A model generated the notes under the pieces. It searched no databases, had not been told where the DNA came from, and was given only the letters and a program-made list of their open reading frames with translations. From Dyella sedimenti (GTDB taxonomy: Bacteria; Pseudomonadota; Gammaproteobacteria; Xanthomonadales; Rhodanobacteraceae): a stretch of DNA of 64,000 nucleotides. The stretch lies in the NCBI RefSeq assembly GCF_022760995.1, contig NZ_JAKWJO010000002.1, positions 434,001 to 498,000 of the forward strand, written 5' to 3'. Shown here one piece after another: positions 43,543 through 53,867 of this stretch; position 1 is the first letter of the stretch, and every line of letters begins with the position of its first letter. The translations under genes were made by a program, and so were the position numbers.

Positions 43543-44958
43543 ATGTCGTCCGCCGTCCAGAAAGTGCTCGATCTGATCCAGGAACACGAGGTCGAGTTCG
43601 TCGACTTCCGCTTCGCCGACATGCTCGGCAAGCACCATCACGTCACGTTCCCGGCCCACACCATCGACGAGGGCACCTTCGAGGACGGCAAGATGTTCGA
43701 CGGTTCGTCGATCTCCGGCTGGAAGGGCATCAACGAGTCCGACATGATCCTGCTGCCGGACCCGGAGACGGCCTACCTCGATCCGTTCAGCGCCCACACC
43801 CAGCTGGTGCTGCATTGCGACGTGCTCGAGCCGTCCACCATGCAGGCCTATGGCCGCGATCCGCGTTCCATCGCCAAGCGCGGCGAGGCCTACCTGAAGT
43901 CCACCGGCATCGCCGACGCGGCCTTCTTCGGCCCGGAGCCGGAGTTCTTCATCTTCGACTCGGTGCGCTGGCAGAACGACATGGGCCGCGTGTTCTACGA
44001 GATCGGCTCCGAGGAAGCGGCGTGGAGCTCGCGCTACAAGTACGAGGACAACAACACCGGCCACCGTCCGGGCGTGAAGGGCGGCTACTTCCCGGTCAGC
44101 CCGGTCGATTCGCTGGGCGACCTGCGCGCGGACATGTGCAAGGTGCTCGAGTCGCTGGGCCAGGTGGTGGAAGTGCACCACCACGAGGTGGCCAACGCTG
44201 GCCAGTGCGAGATCGGCACGCGCTTCAACACGCTGGTGAAGAAGGCCGACGAGCTGATGACCATGAAGTACGTCATCAAGAACGTGGCCCACCAGAATGG
44301 CAAGACCGTCACCTTCATGCCCAAGCCGATCGTTGGCGACAACGGCAGCGGCATGCACGTGCACCAGTCGCTGTCCAAGGAAGGCAACAACCTGTTCGCC
44401 GGCGACCTGTACGGCGGCCTGTCGCAGACCGCGCTGTGGTACATCGGCGGCATCTTCAAGCACGCCAAGGCGATCAACGCATTCGCCAACTCCACCACCA
44501 ACAGCTACAAGCGCCTGGTGCCGGGCTTCGAGGCGCCGGTGATGCTGGCTTACTCGGCCCGCAACCGTTCGGCCAGCTGCCGCATCCCGTACGTGTCGAG
44601 CCCGAAGGGCCGCCGCATCGAGGTGCGCTTCCCCGACCCGATGAACTCCGGCTACCTGGTGTTCACCGCGCTGATGATGGCCGGCCTGGACGGCATCCTG
44701 AACAAGATCGACCCGGGCGCGCCCGCCGACAAGGACCTGTACGACCTGCCGCCGGAAGAGGAGAAGAAGATCCCGCAGGTGTGCTCCAGCCTCGACCAGG
44801 CGCTGGATTCGCTGGACAAGGACCGCGACTTCCTCAAGGCCGGCGGCGTGTTCACCGACGACTTCATCGACGCCTACATCGAGTTGAAGATGCAGGAAGT
44901 GACCCGTTACCGCGCCAGCACGCATCCGCTGGAATTCCAGATGTACTACGCGATCTGA
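43543..44958 (+). CDS. glnA: Type I glutamine synthetase
   Basis: A 471-residue enzyme that joins ammonia to glutamate using ATP, forming a cytoplasmic dodecamer. The ATG at 43543 has GAGG six bases upstream (a TTG lies in frame two codons before). [46 protein letters not shown] and NRSASCRIP make up the active site. Tyr400 in DLYDLPPEE is the predicted adenylylation site. It is controlled by sigma-54 and NtrC and ends in a strong terminator. No glnL/glnG genes follow in this window. Confidence 0.98.
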   Translation: MSSAVQKVLDLIQEHEVEFVDFRFADMLGKHHHVTFPAHTIDEGTFEDGKMFDGSSISGWKGINESDMILLPDPETAYLDPFSAHTQLVLHCDVLEPSTMQAYGRDPRSIAKRGEAYLKSTGIADAAFFGPEPEFFIFDSVRWQNDMGRVFYEIGSEEAAWSSRYKYEDNNTGHRPGVKGGYFPVSPVDSLGDLRADMCKVLESLGQVVEVHHHEVANAGQCEIGTRFNTLVKKADELMTMKYVIKNVAHQNGKTVTFMPKPIVGDNGSGMHVHQSLSKEGNNLFAGDLYGGLSQTALWYIGGIFKHAKAINAFANSTTNSYKRLVPGFEAPVMLAYSARNRSASCRIPYVSSPKGRRIEVRFPDPMNSGYLVFTALMMAGLDGILNKIDPGAPADKDLYDLPPEEEKKIPQVCSSLDQALDSLDKDRDFLKAGGVFTDDFIDAYIELKMQEVTRYRASTHPLEFQMYYAI

Positions 44959-44985
44959 TCGCGTCGCCGCTGTGGGTGGGAGGGA

Positions 44986-45014
44986 CGACGGGCGCTTCGG
45001 CGCCCGTTGTTTTT
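44986..45014 (+). terminator. Rho-independent terminator of glnA
   Basis: The stem CGACGGGCGC/GCGCCCGTTG (one G-U pair) with loop TTCG is followed by TTTTT, 28 bp after the glnA stop codon. Confidence 0.9.
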
Positions 45015-45377
45015 CGTGGCGCTGGTTCGCGATTCGCACAGCGCATGGCTGTGGGCGCATATAGGCGCCTCATGTAATCGCATGCCGAAAATGCTTTTGC
45101 CGGCGTAGCCGGCCGGCGAGCGCCGACCGCGCCAGCCAGGCGGTATGCCACTTTCTGCAAATAGCCAATAACCTGACCAGGTTCGGCCATAAGTTATGCC
45201 CATCTCAGGCAAGCTTACTGACCATCTCGGCCAATGATTTGGTCAGATCGAGCGGGTGCACTGGAAGGAAAGCGCGTCGATGAGGCCGGCTCAAAGGAGA
45301 ACAATCCATGGGCATTGCACGTGCCCTGTAATCTCGGGGGCGGTACGAGCGAACGAACCATGAACTCCTGTCCCCGC
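45015..45377. other. Gene-free left border of the metal-efflux region
   Basis: This stretch has no convincing gene. It holds AACCTG-AC-CAGGTT (45170-45183), CTGACCA-N15-TGGTCAG (45218-45246, perfect arms) and a seven-codon frame MGIARAL (45308-45331) with a perfect SD AAAGGAGA upstream. The short frame might be a leader peptide or the remains of a cut gene. No insertion sequence ends are recognised. Confidence 0.4.
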
Positions 45378-45409
45378 TTGACAGGACCTACGTCCAGGTG
45401 CGTTAAGAT
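45378..45409 (+). promoter_or_regulatory. Long-spacer MerR-type promoter of the Cus operon
   Basis: TTGACA (45378-45383) and TAAGAT (45404-45409) are 20 bp apart (19 if TTAAGA is read), the stretched spacing that MerR-family activators correct. A dyad with ACCT-N6-AGGT at its centre (45386-45399) and CTTGAC/GTTAAG at its edges fills the spacer. Only nine bases separate the -10 from the ATG at 45419, so the mRNA should start at most a few bases before it. Confidence 0.65.
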
Positions 45410-45418
45410 CACTCCGTA

Positions 45419-45829
45419 ATGCGTATGCACTACCGCCTTAGCCGACGTCGCCGAGCCCTTTGGATAGGGATGGTGATGTTTTGCCTGCTATTCCAGCAGT
45501 TGGCGATGGCCGCGTATGTGTGCACGCTGTCCGCATCACCCGCCGCCACGCTCATGACGGGCGATTGCGCGGGTATAGATATGTCCTCAGGGCATCAAGC
45601 ATCTGAGCATCAACGTTCGGATCCACGCTGTGCCGAACATTGCGCTGACCATGCCACGACGACAACCGATGCTCGTCTACCTGCAGTTCCGCCACTCGTC
45701 CTAGCACCGGCCTCTCCAACGCTGCTGGGGACGATCGCCGAGGCGCCGGAACAGGCGACACTGCCGGATCCGACGGTGCGTCGCGCGGAGCCACCGCCCA
45801 CGTTGCGGTTCTGCTCTCTCCTGATTTAG
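45419..45829 (+). CDS. Small exported Cys/His protein heading the metal operon (CopL/CzcI-like by place)
   Basis: A 136-residue protein beginning MRMHYRLSRRRRALW, with a signal-like hydrophobic stretch (LWIGMVMFCLLFQQLAMAA). The mature part has Cys and His in metal-type spacing (YVCTLSA, TGDCAGIDMSSGH, RCAEHCADH) and a Pro-rich C-terminus ending RFCSLLI. Small proteins of this look often precede copper or cobalt-zinc-cadmium efflux genes (CopL, CzcI); true homology cannot be claimed. Probable periplasmic metal binder or regulator of expression. Confidence 0.65.
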   Translation: MRMHYRLSRRRRALWIGMVMFCLLFQQLAMAAYVCTLSASPAATLMTGDCAGIDMSSGHQASEHQRSDPRCAEHCADHATTTTDARLPAVPPLVLAPASPTLLGTIAEAPEQATLPDPTVRRAEPPPTLRFCSLLI

Positions 45830-45901
45830 CCCTCGATCGCTAAGCCCTCGGCGGCCGTGCCGGTGTGCATGGCCCATATGGTTTTGTGATCGGAGCTAGT
45901 C

Positions 45902-47194
45902 ATGTTCTTGCATCAAATCTGGACGCGCGCTTTCCCAGCGCGCCGCTGGGTGTGCCCCTTGTGCGCCGCCCTGTTTCTCGCCATGTCGCCCGCCTGGGCA
46001 GGCGAGCCCGCCACAGCGTTAACGTTGGAGGCCGCAACCCGGAAGGCTCTGGCGCAAGCGCCCCTGCTGGACGCGCGCATGGCTTCTCAGCATGCCGCCC
46101 GTGAAGAAGCCGACCGTGCCGGCGCCTTGTCGGATCCCCAACTGAGCGTCGGCATCGAGAATCTGGCCACTCAAGGACCGGGGGCGTTCACGGCTGGGGG
46201 GGACAGCATGACGATGCGCACCGTCGGGATCACTCAGGCGCTTCCCTCACGCGCCAAACGACTGGCGCAGCGCGATCTCGCCGGCGCCCATGTCGAGCAA
46301 GCCGCAACAACCATCACCATGACCCAGCTCGCCATCGAGCAACAAGTAGCGGCTGCCTGGATCACTGCCTGGGGCGCACATCATGAAGCGCAGATGCTGC
46401 AAGCCATGCGCAGCGAATGGTCGGTCGATGTGGTGGTAGCCGAAGCACGATTGCGGGGCGGTACCGGCTCGGCGGCAGACGTGCTGGCGACGCGCATGGA
46501 GGCGCTGGACCTGGAGAATCGCATCGACGATGCCGCCTCGCGTGAAGCGCAGGCCCGGGCAACCTTGGGTCGATGGCTGGGTGGTTCCGTCACCGAGCCG
46601 CTTGCCGATGCGCCGGACTTTGCCGTGCTCGCCCACGACAAGACCACTCTCCTGTCCAAGTTAGACGAGCAAGGCAGTCTCCTGGACTGGCCAGCACGCG
46701 AACACGTCGCCGAAGCGGCCCTGGCCGAGGCCAAGGCTGAAAAGCATCCCGAGTGGAGCGTCGGGCTGAGCTATGGCTCCCGTGCCCGGGGGTTGTCCGA
46801 CATGGTGTCCTTGCAGGTTGGCGTGAGCCTGCCCCTGTTCACGCGCAATCGCCAGGATCGCGGCATCAGCGCACGAGCCGCGGATCTTGAGGCGGTCCAT
46901 GCCGAGTACGAGGATGCACGGCGGCAACAAGCAGAAGCCGTGGAAGCGGCCTGGGCGCAATGGGACGCGCTGGGGCGGCAAGCGCGCCGGTATCTCGACC
47001 AACTCTTGCCGCAGGCCAACGATCGCGCGGCGCTGGCCTTGGCGGCCTACCGCGGTGGCGGCGACATTCAGCCTTTACTGCAAGCTCGCCGCGACGAAAT
47101 CGCTCACCATGCCGACTACGCCCGCATGCTGACGGATTACGGTCGAGCGTGGGCAGTGTTGACCTATCTGCTGCCCGAAGGGGACGCCCCATGA
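45902..47194 (+). CDS. TolC-family outer-membrane channel of the Cus operon
   Basis: A 430-residue protein with signal peptide (LFLAMSPAWA) and the two helical repeats of TolC-type factors (LTLEAATRKALAQAPLLDAR, WSVGLSYGSRARGLSDMVSLQVGVSLPLFTRNRQD). No lipobox is present, unlike E. coli CusC, so it is closer to CzcC-like channels. GGAG lies before the ATG. Its stop overlaps the adaptor start (ATGA at 47191-47194). A TTA leucine codon at 46661 and another at 47075 stand out in this GC-rich DNA. Confidence 0.88.
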   Translation: MFLHQIWTRAFPARRWVCPLCAALFLAMSPAWAGEPATALTLEAATRKALAQAPLLDARMASQHAAREEADRAGALSDPQLSVGIENLATQGPGAFTAGGDSMTMRTVGITQALPSRAKRLAQRDLAGAHVEQAATTITMTQLAIEQQVAAAWITAWGAHHEAQMLQAMRSEWSVDVVVAEARLRGGTGSAADVLATRMEALDLENRIDDAASREAQARATLGRWLGGSVTEPLADAPDFAVLAHDKTTLLSKLDEQGSLLDWPAREHVAEAALAEAKAEKHPEWSVGLSYGSRARGLSDMVSLQVGVSLPLFTRNRQDRGISARAADLEAVHAEYEDARRQQAEAVEAAWAQWDALGRQARRYLDQLLPQANDRAALALAAYRGGGDIQPLLQARRDEIAHHADYARMLTDYGRAWAVLTYLLPEGDAP

Positions 47195-48489
47195 AGCGCG
47201 CACGCTGGATCCTTTCTATGGTGGCCGTGTTGCTGGCCACGGCGTTCGTCGCCTATTGGGCTGGTCGCCATGGGAGCGGCTCGACCGCCGTGCCGGGTGA
47301 CCGCTCAGCCATCACCGGGTCGTCAGCGCCGGACGCCGGTGCCAAGCCGTTGTACTGGTACGACCCGATGATTCCGACCGAACATCATGACCAGCCCGGC
47401 CTATCGTCGATGGGCATGCAGATGATCCCCAAGTATGCCGATGCCGGCACCGACGCCAGCGCCGTACGCATCGATGCGGCGACGATCCAGAACCTGGGTG
47501 TACGTACCGCCCCGGTCGAGCGTCGGGTGTTGGCAGCAACTATCCAGGTGCCCGGAACGATCGGCTGGGATCTGCGCCAAGCCGTCGTCGTGAGCGCCCG
47601 CGTCGATGCAGTGGTGACCAGGCTGTATGTACGCGCGCCGTACACGAACATCACGGCGGGCGCCCCGATAGCCGACGTGCTCGCGCCGCAGTGGAGCAGT
47701 GCCGTAGCCGAAGCCCAGGCGCTCCAACACGTCCAGTCGGCCGAAGCCAAGGCCCTACGCGACGCGGCGCAACAACGCCTGCTTATCCTCGGTTTATCGC
47801 CCACCGACGGTCGTGCGATAGGCGGCGGTGGTCAGATCACCTTGCACGCGCCGCAAACGGGCGTCATCAGCACCCTGGATGTGCGTGAGGGTCAGCGCGT
47901 CAATGCCGGGCAAACGCTGATGACGATCAACGGATCGTCGACGGTGTGGGTCGAAGCGGCCTTGCCGCAGGCCGTAGCCGGCTCAGTACATGCGAATACA
48001 CCGGTGACCGTCCGCGTCGATGCGCTGCCAGGGCAGACGTTCCACGGCCACGTGGAAGTGCTACTCCCGGATATCGACATGACGACACGTACCCAGCGCG
48101 CGCGCATCGTGCTCGCCAACCCGGAGGGAAGTTTAAGTCCCGGCATGTTCGCCACCGTGCAGCTCGAACCGACGCCGGGCAAGGCGGTGCCGGTCATGCC
48201 CGACGATGCACTGATCGCGACCGGCACGCATGCGCGCGTGATCGTCGCCGAAGAAGGCGGTCGCTTTCGTGCTGTCGCCGTCCACACCGGCCGCGCAGCC
48301 GGCGGCTATACCGAAGTTCTCGATGGCCTCGCGGGCGGCGAGAAAGTAGTGGTGTCCGGACAGTTCCTGATCGACTCGGAGGCCAGCCTGTCAGGGGCGC
48401 TGGATCGCTTGAGCGACCCTCCGGCGCTTCCCGCACCCGCGGCCAGTGCGCCGATGTCAGGCATGCCGATGCCGGGAGATCGGCCATGA
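47191..48489 (+). CDS. cusB: CusB-type periplasmic adaptor with metal-binding N-terminus
   Basis: A 432-residue membrane-fusion protein. After an N-terminal anchor ([19 protein letters not shown]) comes the heavy-metal-binding segment [13 protein letters not shown] and [11 protein letters not shown] (about residues 50-80), whose methionines fit Cu(I)/Ag(I) capture as in CusB. Barrel and hairpin domains follow ([33 protein letters not shown]). The C-terminus is Met-rich ([12 protein letters not shown]). TTA codons occur at 47794 and 48133. It is coupled to both neighbours by ATGA. Confidence 0.88.
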   Translation: MKRARWILSMVAVLLATAFVAYWAGRHGSGSTAVPGDRSAITGSSAPDAGAKPLYWYDPMIPTEHHDQPGLSSMGMQMIPKYADAGTDASAVRIDAATIQNLGVRTAPVERRVLAATIQVPGTIGWDLRQAVVVSARVDAVVTRLYVRAPYTNITAGAPIADVLAPQWSSAVAEAQALQHVQSAEAKALRDAAQQRLLILGLSPTDGRAIGGGGQITLHAPQTGVISTLDVREGQRVNAGQTLMTINGSSTVWVEAALPQAVAGSVHANTPVTVRVDALPGQTFHGHVEVLLPDIDMTTRTQRARIVLANPEGSLSPGMFATVQLEPTPGKAVPVMPDDALIATGTHARVIVAEEGGRFRAVAVHTGRAAGGYTEVLDGLAGGEKVVVSGQFLIDSEASLSGALDRLSDPPALPAPAASAPMSGMPMPGDRP

Positions 48490-51400
48490 TCGCCACCCTC
48501 ATCCGTGCCGCGATCGCGCACCGCGTCTTCGTTCTGTTGGCCGCCCTGGCATTGGCACTGGCCGGCGTGTTCGCGGCGACGCGCACGCCGATCGATGCAC
48601 TGCCAGATCTGTCCGACACCCAGGTGATTATCCGCACCAATTGGCCGGGCCAGTCGCCCCAGGTGGTCGAAGATCAGGTGACCTATCCATTGGCCACCAC
48701 CATGCTGTCGGTGCCCGGGGCCAAGACAGTCCGTGCCTACTCGTTCTTTGGCGACTCGTACGTCTATGTGCTGTTTGATGACAGCACGGATCTCTACTGG
48801 GCACGTTCGCGGGTGCTGGAGTACCTGAGCCAGGTCCGCGATCGCCTGCCAGCCGGCGTGAGCCCTTCGTTGGGCCCGGATGCCACCGGTTTGGGCTGGA
48901 TCTACGAGTACGCCTTGGTCGATCGCACGGGGCAGCACGATCTAGGTCAGCTACGTGCCTTGCAGGATTGGTTCCTGCGCTACCAGCTCAAGACCGTGCC
49001 GGATGTGGCCGAAGTCGCTGATCTGGGCGGCATGGAGCGCGCCTGGCAAGTCGTACCGGATCCGCAGCAGCTGGCCGCGCGCAATCTCACGGTGGCACAG
49101 CTGGTCGAGGCGATCCGGGCGACCAACGGTGCCAATGGCGGCTCGGTGATCGAGCAAGGCGAAGCCGAACTTATGGTGCGCAGCGAAGGCTACCTGCGCA
49201 GTCGCGAGGACTTCGAGCACGTACCGATCACGGCCAACACCGGCGGTATACCGGTACTGCTGCGCGACATCGCCTCGGTGCGGCGGGGCCCCAGTTTCCG
49301 GCGTGGCATCACCGAGCTGGATGGCCAAGGCGAAGTCGCCGGCGGTGTCGTCGTATTGCGTACAGGCAAGAACGCCAAGGCCGCGATTGCCGCCGTCAAG
49401 GCCAAACTGGCCGAACTCAAGCACAGCCTGCCGCCTGGCGTGGAGATCGTGCCGACCTACGACCGCTCGCAACTGATCGATACGGCCGTGGAGAACCTGT
49501 GGGGCAAGCTGTTAGAAGAGTTCATCGTCGTCGCGCTGGTCTGCGCGCTATTCCTCGGTCACTTGCGCTCGGCGCTGGTGGCCGTGATCACACTGCCGCT
49601 CGGGGTGCTGGCTGCCTTCATCGTGATGCATGTACAGGGTGTGTCGGCCAACCTGATGTCACTCGGTGGTATCGCCATTGCCATCGGCGCGATGGTCGAT
49701 GCGGCGGTGGTGATGATCGAAAACACCCACAAGCGTCTGGAGCATTGGCGCGATGCGCACGATGGACGGGAACCCCAGGGTGCGGCGCGCTGGACGTTGG
49801 TCGCGGAGTCGGCTGCCGAGGTGGGCCCGGCGCTGTTCGTAAGCCTGTTGATCATTGCCCTGTCGTTTGTCCCGGTCTTCGCACTGGAGGGCCAGGAGGG
49901 CAAGTTATTCAAGCCGCTTGCCTTCACCAAGACCTACGCGATGGCCGCAGCGGCGGGTTTGGCCGTCACCCTCGTGCCGGTGTTGATGGGCTACCTGGTA
50001 CGAGGGCGGATTCGGGCGGAGCGCGACAACCCGCTCAATCGAGGACTGATTGCACTGTATCGTCCCATTCTGGAAGCAGTGCTGCGTTACCCGAAAGCCA
50101 CCCTGGTACTTGCCGGCGTTCTGTTTCTTAGCGCGGCCATTCCTTTCAGCCAGCTGGGCAGCGAGTTCATGCCGCCCATGGACGAAGGCACTCTGCTGTA
50201 CATGCCGACAGCGCTACCGAGTCTGTCGACCGGCAAGGCGGCACAACTGGTGCAGCTCACCGATCGCATGATCAAGACCGTGCCCGAGGTCGAGCACGTA
50301 TTCGGCAAGGCCGGGCGCGCGGAGACCGCCACCGACCCGGCGCCGCTGGAGATGTTCGAGACCACCATCACCTTCAAGCCGAAGGATCAATGGCGGGCGG
50401 GCATGACGATGGACAAGCTCAAGGTCGAACTGGACAAGGCCGTGCACGTCCCCGGATTGACGAACCTGTTCGTGCCGCCGATCCGCAACCGCATTGACAT
50501 GCTGGCGACCGGCATCAAGAGCCCGATCGGCATCAAGGTGCTCGGGTCCGATCCCTCCACGCTACAGATGGTGGCCGATCAGATCGAATCCGTAGCTAAG
50601 AAAGTGCCCGGCGTGCGCTCAGCCATTGCCGAGCGGGCTCAGGGCGGTCGTTACGTCGATGTGCATGTTCGTCCCGATGATGCGGCCCGCTATGGCCTGA
50701 GCCAGCAGCAAGTGCAGGCGCTGATCGCGACCCTGGTGGGCGGCGATCCGATCGGTCAAACCGTGCAGGGACGAGAGCGCTATCCCATCGTGGTGCGCTA
50801 TCCACGCATCGAGCGTGATTCGGTCGCGGCCCTGCGACAGTTGCCCATCGTTGCGGCCGGCGGGGCGCAGCTGACGCTTGCGCAGGTCGCAGACATCACC
50901 CTCGACGTGGGGCCGCCGATGCTGAAGAGCGAGAACGGGCAGTTAGCCACGTACGTCTACGTCGATACCGCCGGCCGCGACCTCGGCGCGGTCGTGGACG
51001 ATCTGCAGCGCGCGGTGGCTCAACAGGTAAAGTTGCCTCCGGGCATAACGGTGGCCTGGTCGGGGCAGTTCGAGTATCTGGCCAGTGCCATGAAGCGCCT
51101 CAAGCTCGTGGTACCGATCGCGCTGGTCATTATCTTCGCGCTCATTTACGCCGTGTTTCGCCGTGCCAGTGAAGCGGCCATGATTATGGCCAGCGTGCCG
51201 CTGGCACTGGTCGGCGGACTGTGGCTGATCTGGCTGCTGGGACACGCGGTCTCCGTGGCGACGATGATCGGCTTTATCGCACTGGCCGGCGTCGCTGCTG
51301 AGTTCGGCGTGGTGATGCTGCTGTACTTGCGCCACGCCTGGGAGCATCACCTCGCGCTCAATCCCCAGGCAGGCCTTCCCGAGCTGGAGGATGCGATTCG

Positions 51401-51656
51401 CGAAGGTGCCGTGCAGCGGGTGCGGCCCAAGGCGATGACTGTCGCGGTCATCCTCGCCGGCCTAGTCCCGATTCTGTGGGGCCACGGGGCGGGCTCCGAA
51501 GTCATGCAGCGCATCGCGGCCCCCATGGTGGGCGGCATGCTGACCGCCCCCTTGTTATCGATGCTGGTGATTCCCGCGGCCTTCTTGCTGATGATGCGAC
51601 GTCGCAAGCGCCGGACCACCTCATCATCCCACGCTCCAGGAGATGCCTCCCGTTGA
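48486..51656 (+). CDS. cusA: CusA-type heavy-metal RND pump
   Basis: A 1056-residue inner-membrane pump of the HME-RND family. [19 protein letters not shown] is the signature of the monovalent-metal CusA branch, as opposed to the DFG-x2-VDGA form of Czc[20 protein letters not shown] holds a conserved metal-site methionine. [18 protein letters not shown] and [21 protein letters not shown] are also CusA-like. Predicted to export Cu(I)/Ag(I) from periplasm and cytoplasm with CusB and the TolC-like channel. Four TTA codons lie at 49512, 49905, 50943 and 51555. Cobalt-zinc-cadmium export is less likely but not excluded. Confidence 0.92.
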   Translation: MIATLIRAAIAHRVFVLLAALALALAGVFAATRTPIDALPDLSDTQVIIRTNWPGQSPQVVEDQVTYPLATTMLSVPGAKTVRAYSFFGDSYVYVLFDDSTDLYWARSRVLEYLSQVRDRLPAGVSPSLGPDATGLGWIYEYALVDRTGQHDLGQLRALQDWFLRYQLKTVPDVAEVADLGGMERAWQVVPDPQQLAARNLTVAQLVEAIRATNGANGGSVIEQGEAELMVRSEGYLRSREDFEHVPITANTGGIPVLLRDIASVRRGPSFRRGITELDGQGEVAGGVVVLRTGKNAKAAIAAVKAKLAELKHSLPPGVEIVPTYDRSQLIDTAVENLWGKLLEEFIVVALVCALFLGHLRSALVAVITLPLGVLAAFIVMHVQGVSANLMSLGGIAIAIGAMVDAAVVMIENTHKRLEHWRDAHDGREPQGAARWTLVAESAAEVGPALFVSLLIIALSFVPVFALEGQEGKLFKPLAFTKTYAMAAAAGLAVTLVPVLMGYLVRGRIRAERDNPLNRGLIALYRPILEAVLRYPKATLVLAGVLFLSAAIPFSQLGSEFMPPMDEGTLLYMPTALPSLSTGKAAQLVQLTDRMIKTVPEVEHVFGKAGRAETATDPAPLEMFETTITFKPKDQWRAGMTMDKLKVELDKAVHVPGLTNLFVPPIRNRIDMLATGIKSPIGIKVLGSDPSTLQMVADQIESVAKKVPGVRSAIAERAQGGRYVDVHVRPDDAARYGLSQQQVQALIATLVGGDPIGQTVQGRERYPIVVRYPRIERDSVAALRQLPIVAAGGAQLTLAQVADITLDVGPPMLKSENGQLATYVYVDTAGRDLGAVVDDLQRAVAQQVKLPPGITVAWSGQFEYLASAMKRLKLVVPIALVIIFALIYAVFRRASEAAMIMASVPLALVGGLWLIWLLGHAVSVATMIGFIALAGVAAEFGVVMLLYLRHAWEHHLALNPQAGLPELEDAIREGAVQRVRPKAMTVAVILAGLVPILWGHGAGSEVMQRIAAPMVGGMLTAPLLSMLVIPAAFLLMMRRRKRRTTSSSHAPGDASR

Positions 51657-51743
51657 AACGGCGGATCGTCACTCCGGTCGGTGCCAGCCGACGACTGGTG
51701 AGGTGTGCGATGGCGCACGCCGATCACGACGGCTCCGGCGTTC

Positions 51744-52367
51744 CTAGCGCCGCGGGGCCGTGGTCAAGGCGGCGAGGCGCGCCTCCTTGGCCTCTCGGAG
51801 AATGCTCAGGGCTTCCTTGATCACGTAGAGCGCGATGGCCGTCCCGATCACCAGGTCGGGAGCGGCGTGATGCGTCAGCAATACGAGCACACCCGCCGCG
51901 ATCACGGCCAAATTGGCGATGACATCCACCCGGGTGAACAGCCAGGTGGCACGCAGATGGACTTCGCCCTGACGGAAGCGCTGCAGCAGGCGCAGCATGG
52001 TCGCGTTGACCAGCAGGGAAACGAACGCGATGGCCATCATCCAGGGACCTTCCGGTTCGCTGCCCGCCACGGCTCGCCAGACGACGACGTCCAGGGCGAC
52101 CGCACCCAGGACCAGCAGCAAGGTGCCACTCAGACCTGCGGCCTGCGCCTTGAACCCGGCGCTGCGATGCCAAGCCATCAGGGCGCTGGCATCGGCGCTG
52201 GCATCGGCCAGCATGTCCAGCGCGTCGGCAACCAGGCCCATCGAATCGGCGATCACGCCGGCGATGGCCCCGACCACGAACATGGCGGCGTTCAAGGCCA
52301 GTGCGATGCGCAGGGTGCGGCGCTCCGCTTCATTCGTCGCCTCCGCGTGACAACCACAATCGCTCAT
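51744..52367 (-). CDS. Short CDF-like cation transporter
   Basis: A 207-residue protein starting MSDCGCHAEATNEAERRTL at 52367; an open frame reaches 52688 but only this start gives a transporter. The first residues hold a Cys-Cys-His cluster. TM2 contains DALDMLAD (a D-x3-D metal pair). The matching TM5 motif is FTRVDVIAN, with Phe where E. coli FieF has His. There is no cytoplasmic C-terminal domain, which full CDF proteins (about 300 residues) have. It is convergent with cusA. The likely cargo is a divalent metal. Confidence 0.75.
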   Translation of the reverse strand: MSDCGCHAEATNEAERRTLRIALALNAAMFVVGAIAGVIADSMGLVADALDMLADASADASALMAWHRSAGFKAQAAGLSGTLLLVLGAVALDVVVWRAVAGSEPEGPWMMAIAFVSLLVNATMLRLLQRFRQGEVHLRATWLFTRVDVIANLAVIAAGVLVLLTHHAAPDLVIGTAIALYVIKEALSILREAKEARLAALTTAPRR

Positions 52368-52461
52368 GCATGATTTCCTTCGATGCAGCCGACCGGCGCA
52401 ACTGGAGCGACTCGACCGCGTACGGTATTGAAGAGAGGCCTTGATCCAAGTCAGAGAGCTC

Positions 52462-53778
52462 ATGCCCACGCTCGCTACCTTCGATGACCGGCATTGGGAA
52501 ACGAAGGCAAGGCAAGTGATGAGGAGCTGGCATGTCGTGGTGTTCTCCATCGTGGTCAGCGCGCTGGCGGTGGCGCCGGGGCTGCCGCGGGAGGACTGGT
52601 TCACGCCGCAGGGCATCAGCCTGGCGCTGGGCACGGCCGCACTGGCCCTGATGGGCATCGCCGCGTTGCTGAGTGCGCGGCTGCGCATGGTCGAGACGCT
52701 GTTCGGCGGGCTCGACCGCGTCTATCTCGCGCACAAGTGGCTGGGCATCTGGGCGCTGGCGCTGGCCTCGTTCCATCTGGTGTATCACGCGGACCGGGAC
52801 AACTGGAGCACCGCCGCGATCCTCGTCGTGCCGGATGAAATGACGCGCTTCGTGCGGCACTTCTGCTACGTCGGGCTGATGCTCATCGTGATGCTGGCGC
52901 TCAACCGCACTATCCCGTATCGGGTATGGCGCTGGTGGCACAAGCTGTCGGGTCCGCTGTTCCTGGTGGTGGTGCTGCACTGGCTGAGCATCGAGTCGCC
53001 TATCGCGCTGGCCAGCCCCGCGGGCCTGTGGCTGGCGCTGACGGCCACCGCCGGCACGGCGGGAGCGCTCTACAAGCTGCTGCTGTACCGCCACCTGGCC
53101 GGACAGGCGGAGTACCGCGTGGTCGCGACGACGCCGGGCAAGGCGGCCATCCATCTGGAACTGGCACCCGTCGGCAAGCGCCTGGCGTTCCAGCCGGGGC
53201 AGTTCGGCTTCCTGCGCCTGAAGGCGCATGGCCTGCGCGAACCGCATCCGTTCACCCTGGCCAGCGGCACGCATCCGGACGGCCATGTGGACTTCGTGAT
53301 ACGCGCGCTGGGCGACTACACCAGCCAGTTGGTGAAGACGATCCGCGTGGGCATGCTGGCCGATATCCATGCGCCGCATGGGCGCTTCACGCGCAACCGG
53401 AAGGCGCGACGCGAGGTATGGATCGGCGGCGGCGTGGGCATCTCGCCCTTTATCGCCTGGCTCAGGGACGAGGAGGCTGGTTCCTGCGAGCAAGTCACGC
53501 TGTTCTATTTCCACACGCCGGGCCGGGCATTCCCCGATGTACAGGCGCTGGAAGACCTGGCCATCGCGCGCGGCGCGGAACTGGTGCCGGTGCCGGACGG
53601 CCCGGACAGTCCCGCGTTCCGGCAGCGTTTCGCGGCCATCGTGCGAGAGATCGACCCGCAAGCCGTGGACGTCGCCTTCTGCGGTCCCGTAGGCTTGCTG
53701 GACGAAGTGCGCGCGCGGATGCGCCACGAAGGCGTGCCCATGGCCAACCTGCGCCATGAGCATTTCAACTTCCGCTGA
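52462..53778 (+). CDS. Ferric-reductase-like flavocytochrome
   Basis: About 438 residues from the ATG at 52462 (MPTLATFDDRH); TTG 52441 or ATG 52519 are possible. Six membrane helices with heme histidines (LAHKWLGIWALALASFHLVYH, WHKLSGPLFLVVVLHWL) are followed by an FAD domain (QFGFLRLKAHGLREPHPFTLAS) and an NAD(P)H domain (WIGGGVGISPF, VDVAFCGPVGLLDE). This is the NOX/FRE layout. It should carry electrons from NAD(P)H across the membrane, perhaps to ferric or cupric ions. Composition resembles the host more than the metal operon. Confidence 0.82.
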   Translation: MPTLATFDDRHWETKARQVMRSWHVVVFSIVVSALAVAPGLPREDWFTPQGISLALGTAALALMGIAALLSARLRMVETLFGGLDRVYLAHKWLGIWALALASFHLVYHADRDNWSTAAILVVPDEMTRFVRHFCYVGLMLIVMLALNRTIPYRVWRWWHKLSGPLFLVVVLHWLSIESPIALASPAGLWLALTATAGTAGALYKLLLYRHLAGQAEYRVVATTPGKAAIHLELAPVGKRLAFQPGQFGFLRLKAHGLREPHPFTLASGTHPDGHVDFVIRALGDYTSQLVKTIRVGMLADIHAPHGRFTRNRKARREVWIGGGVGISPFIAWLRDEEAGSCEQVTLFYFHTPGRAFPDVQALEDLAIARGAELVPVPDGPDSPAFRQRFAAIVREIDPQAVDVAFCGPVGLLDEVRARMRHEGVPMANLRHEHFNFR

Positions 53779-53789
53779 GCGTTCCCTCG

Positions 53790-53865
53790 CCTGTGGGAGC
53801 GCACCCTGTGCGCGACAAGCCTACGCAGCGGCGAAACCGTCGCGCACAGGGTGCGCTCCCACGGG
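53790..53865. repeat. REP pair C (inverted), between convergent genes
   Basis: The left unit starts CCTGTGGGAGCGCACCCTG and ends GCGCGAC (53790-53816); the inverted unit starts GTCGCGCACAGGGTGCGCTC and ends CCACGGG (53839-53865). It fills the gap between the convergent flavocytochrome and GH39 genes almost completely. Confidence 0.88.
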
Positions 53866-53867
53866 CC

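Noticed and set aside
45234..45419. Plus-strand frame of 61 codons before the metal operon
   Set aside because: No SD, no domain, and it covers the MerR-type promoter.
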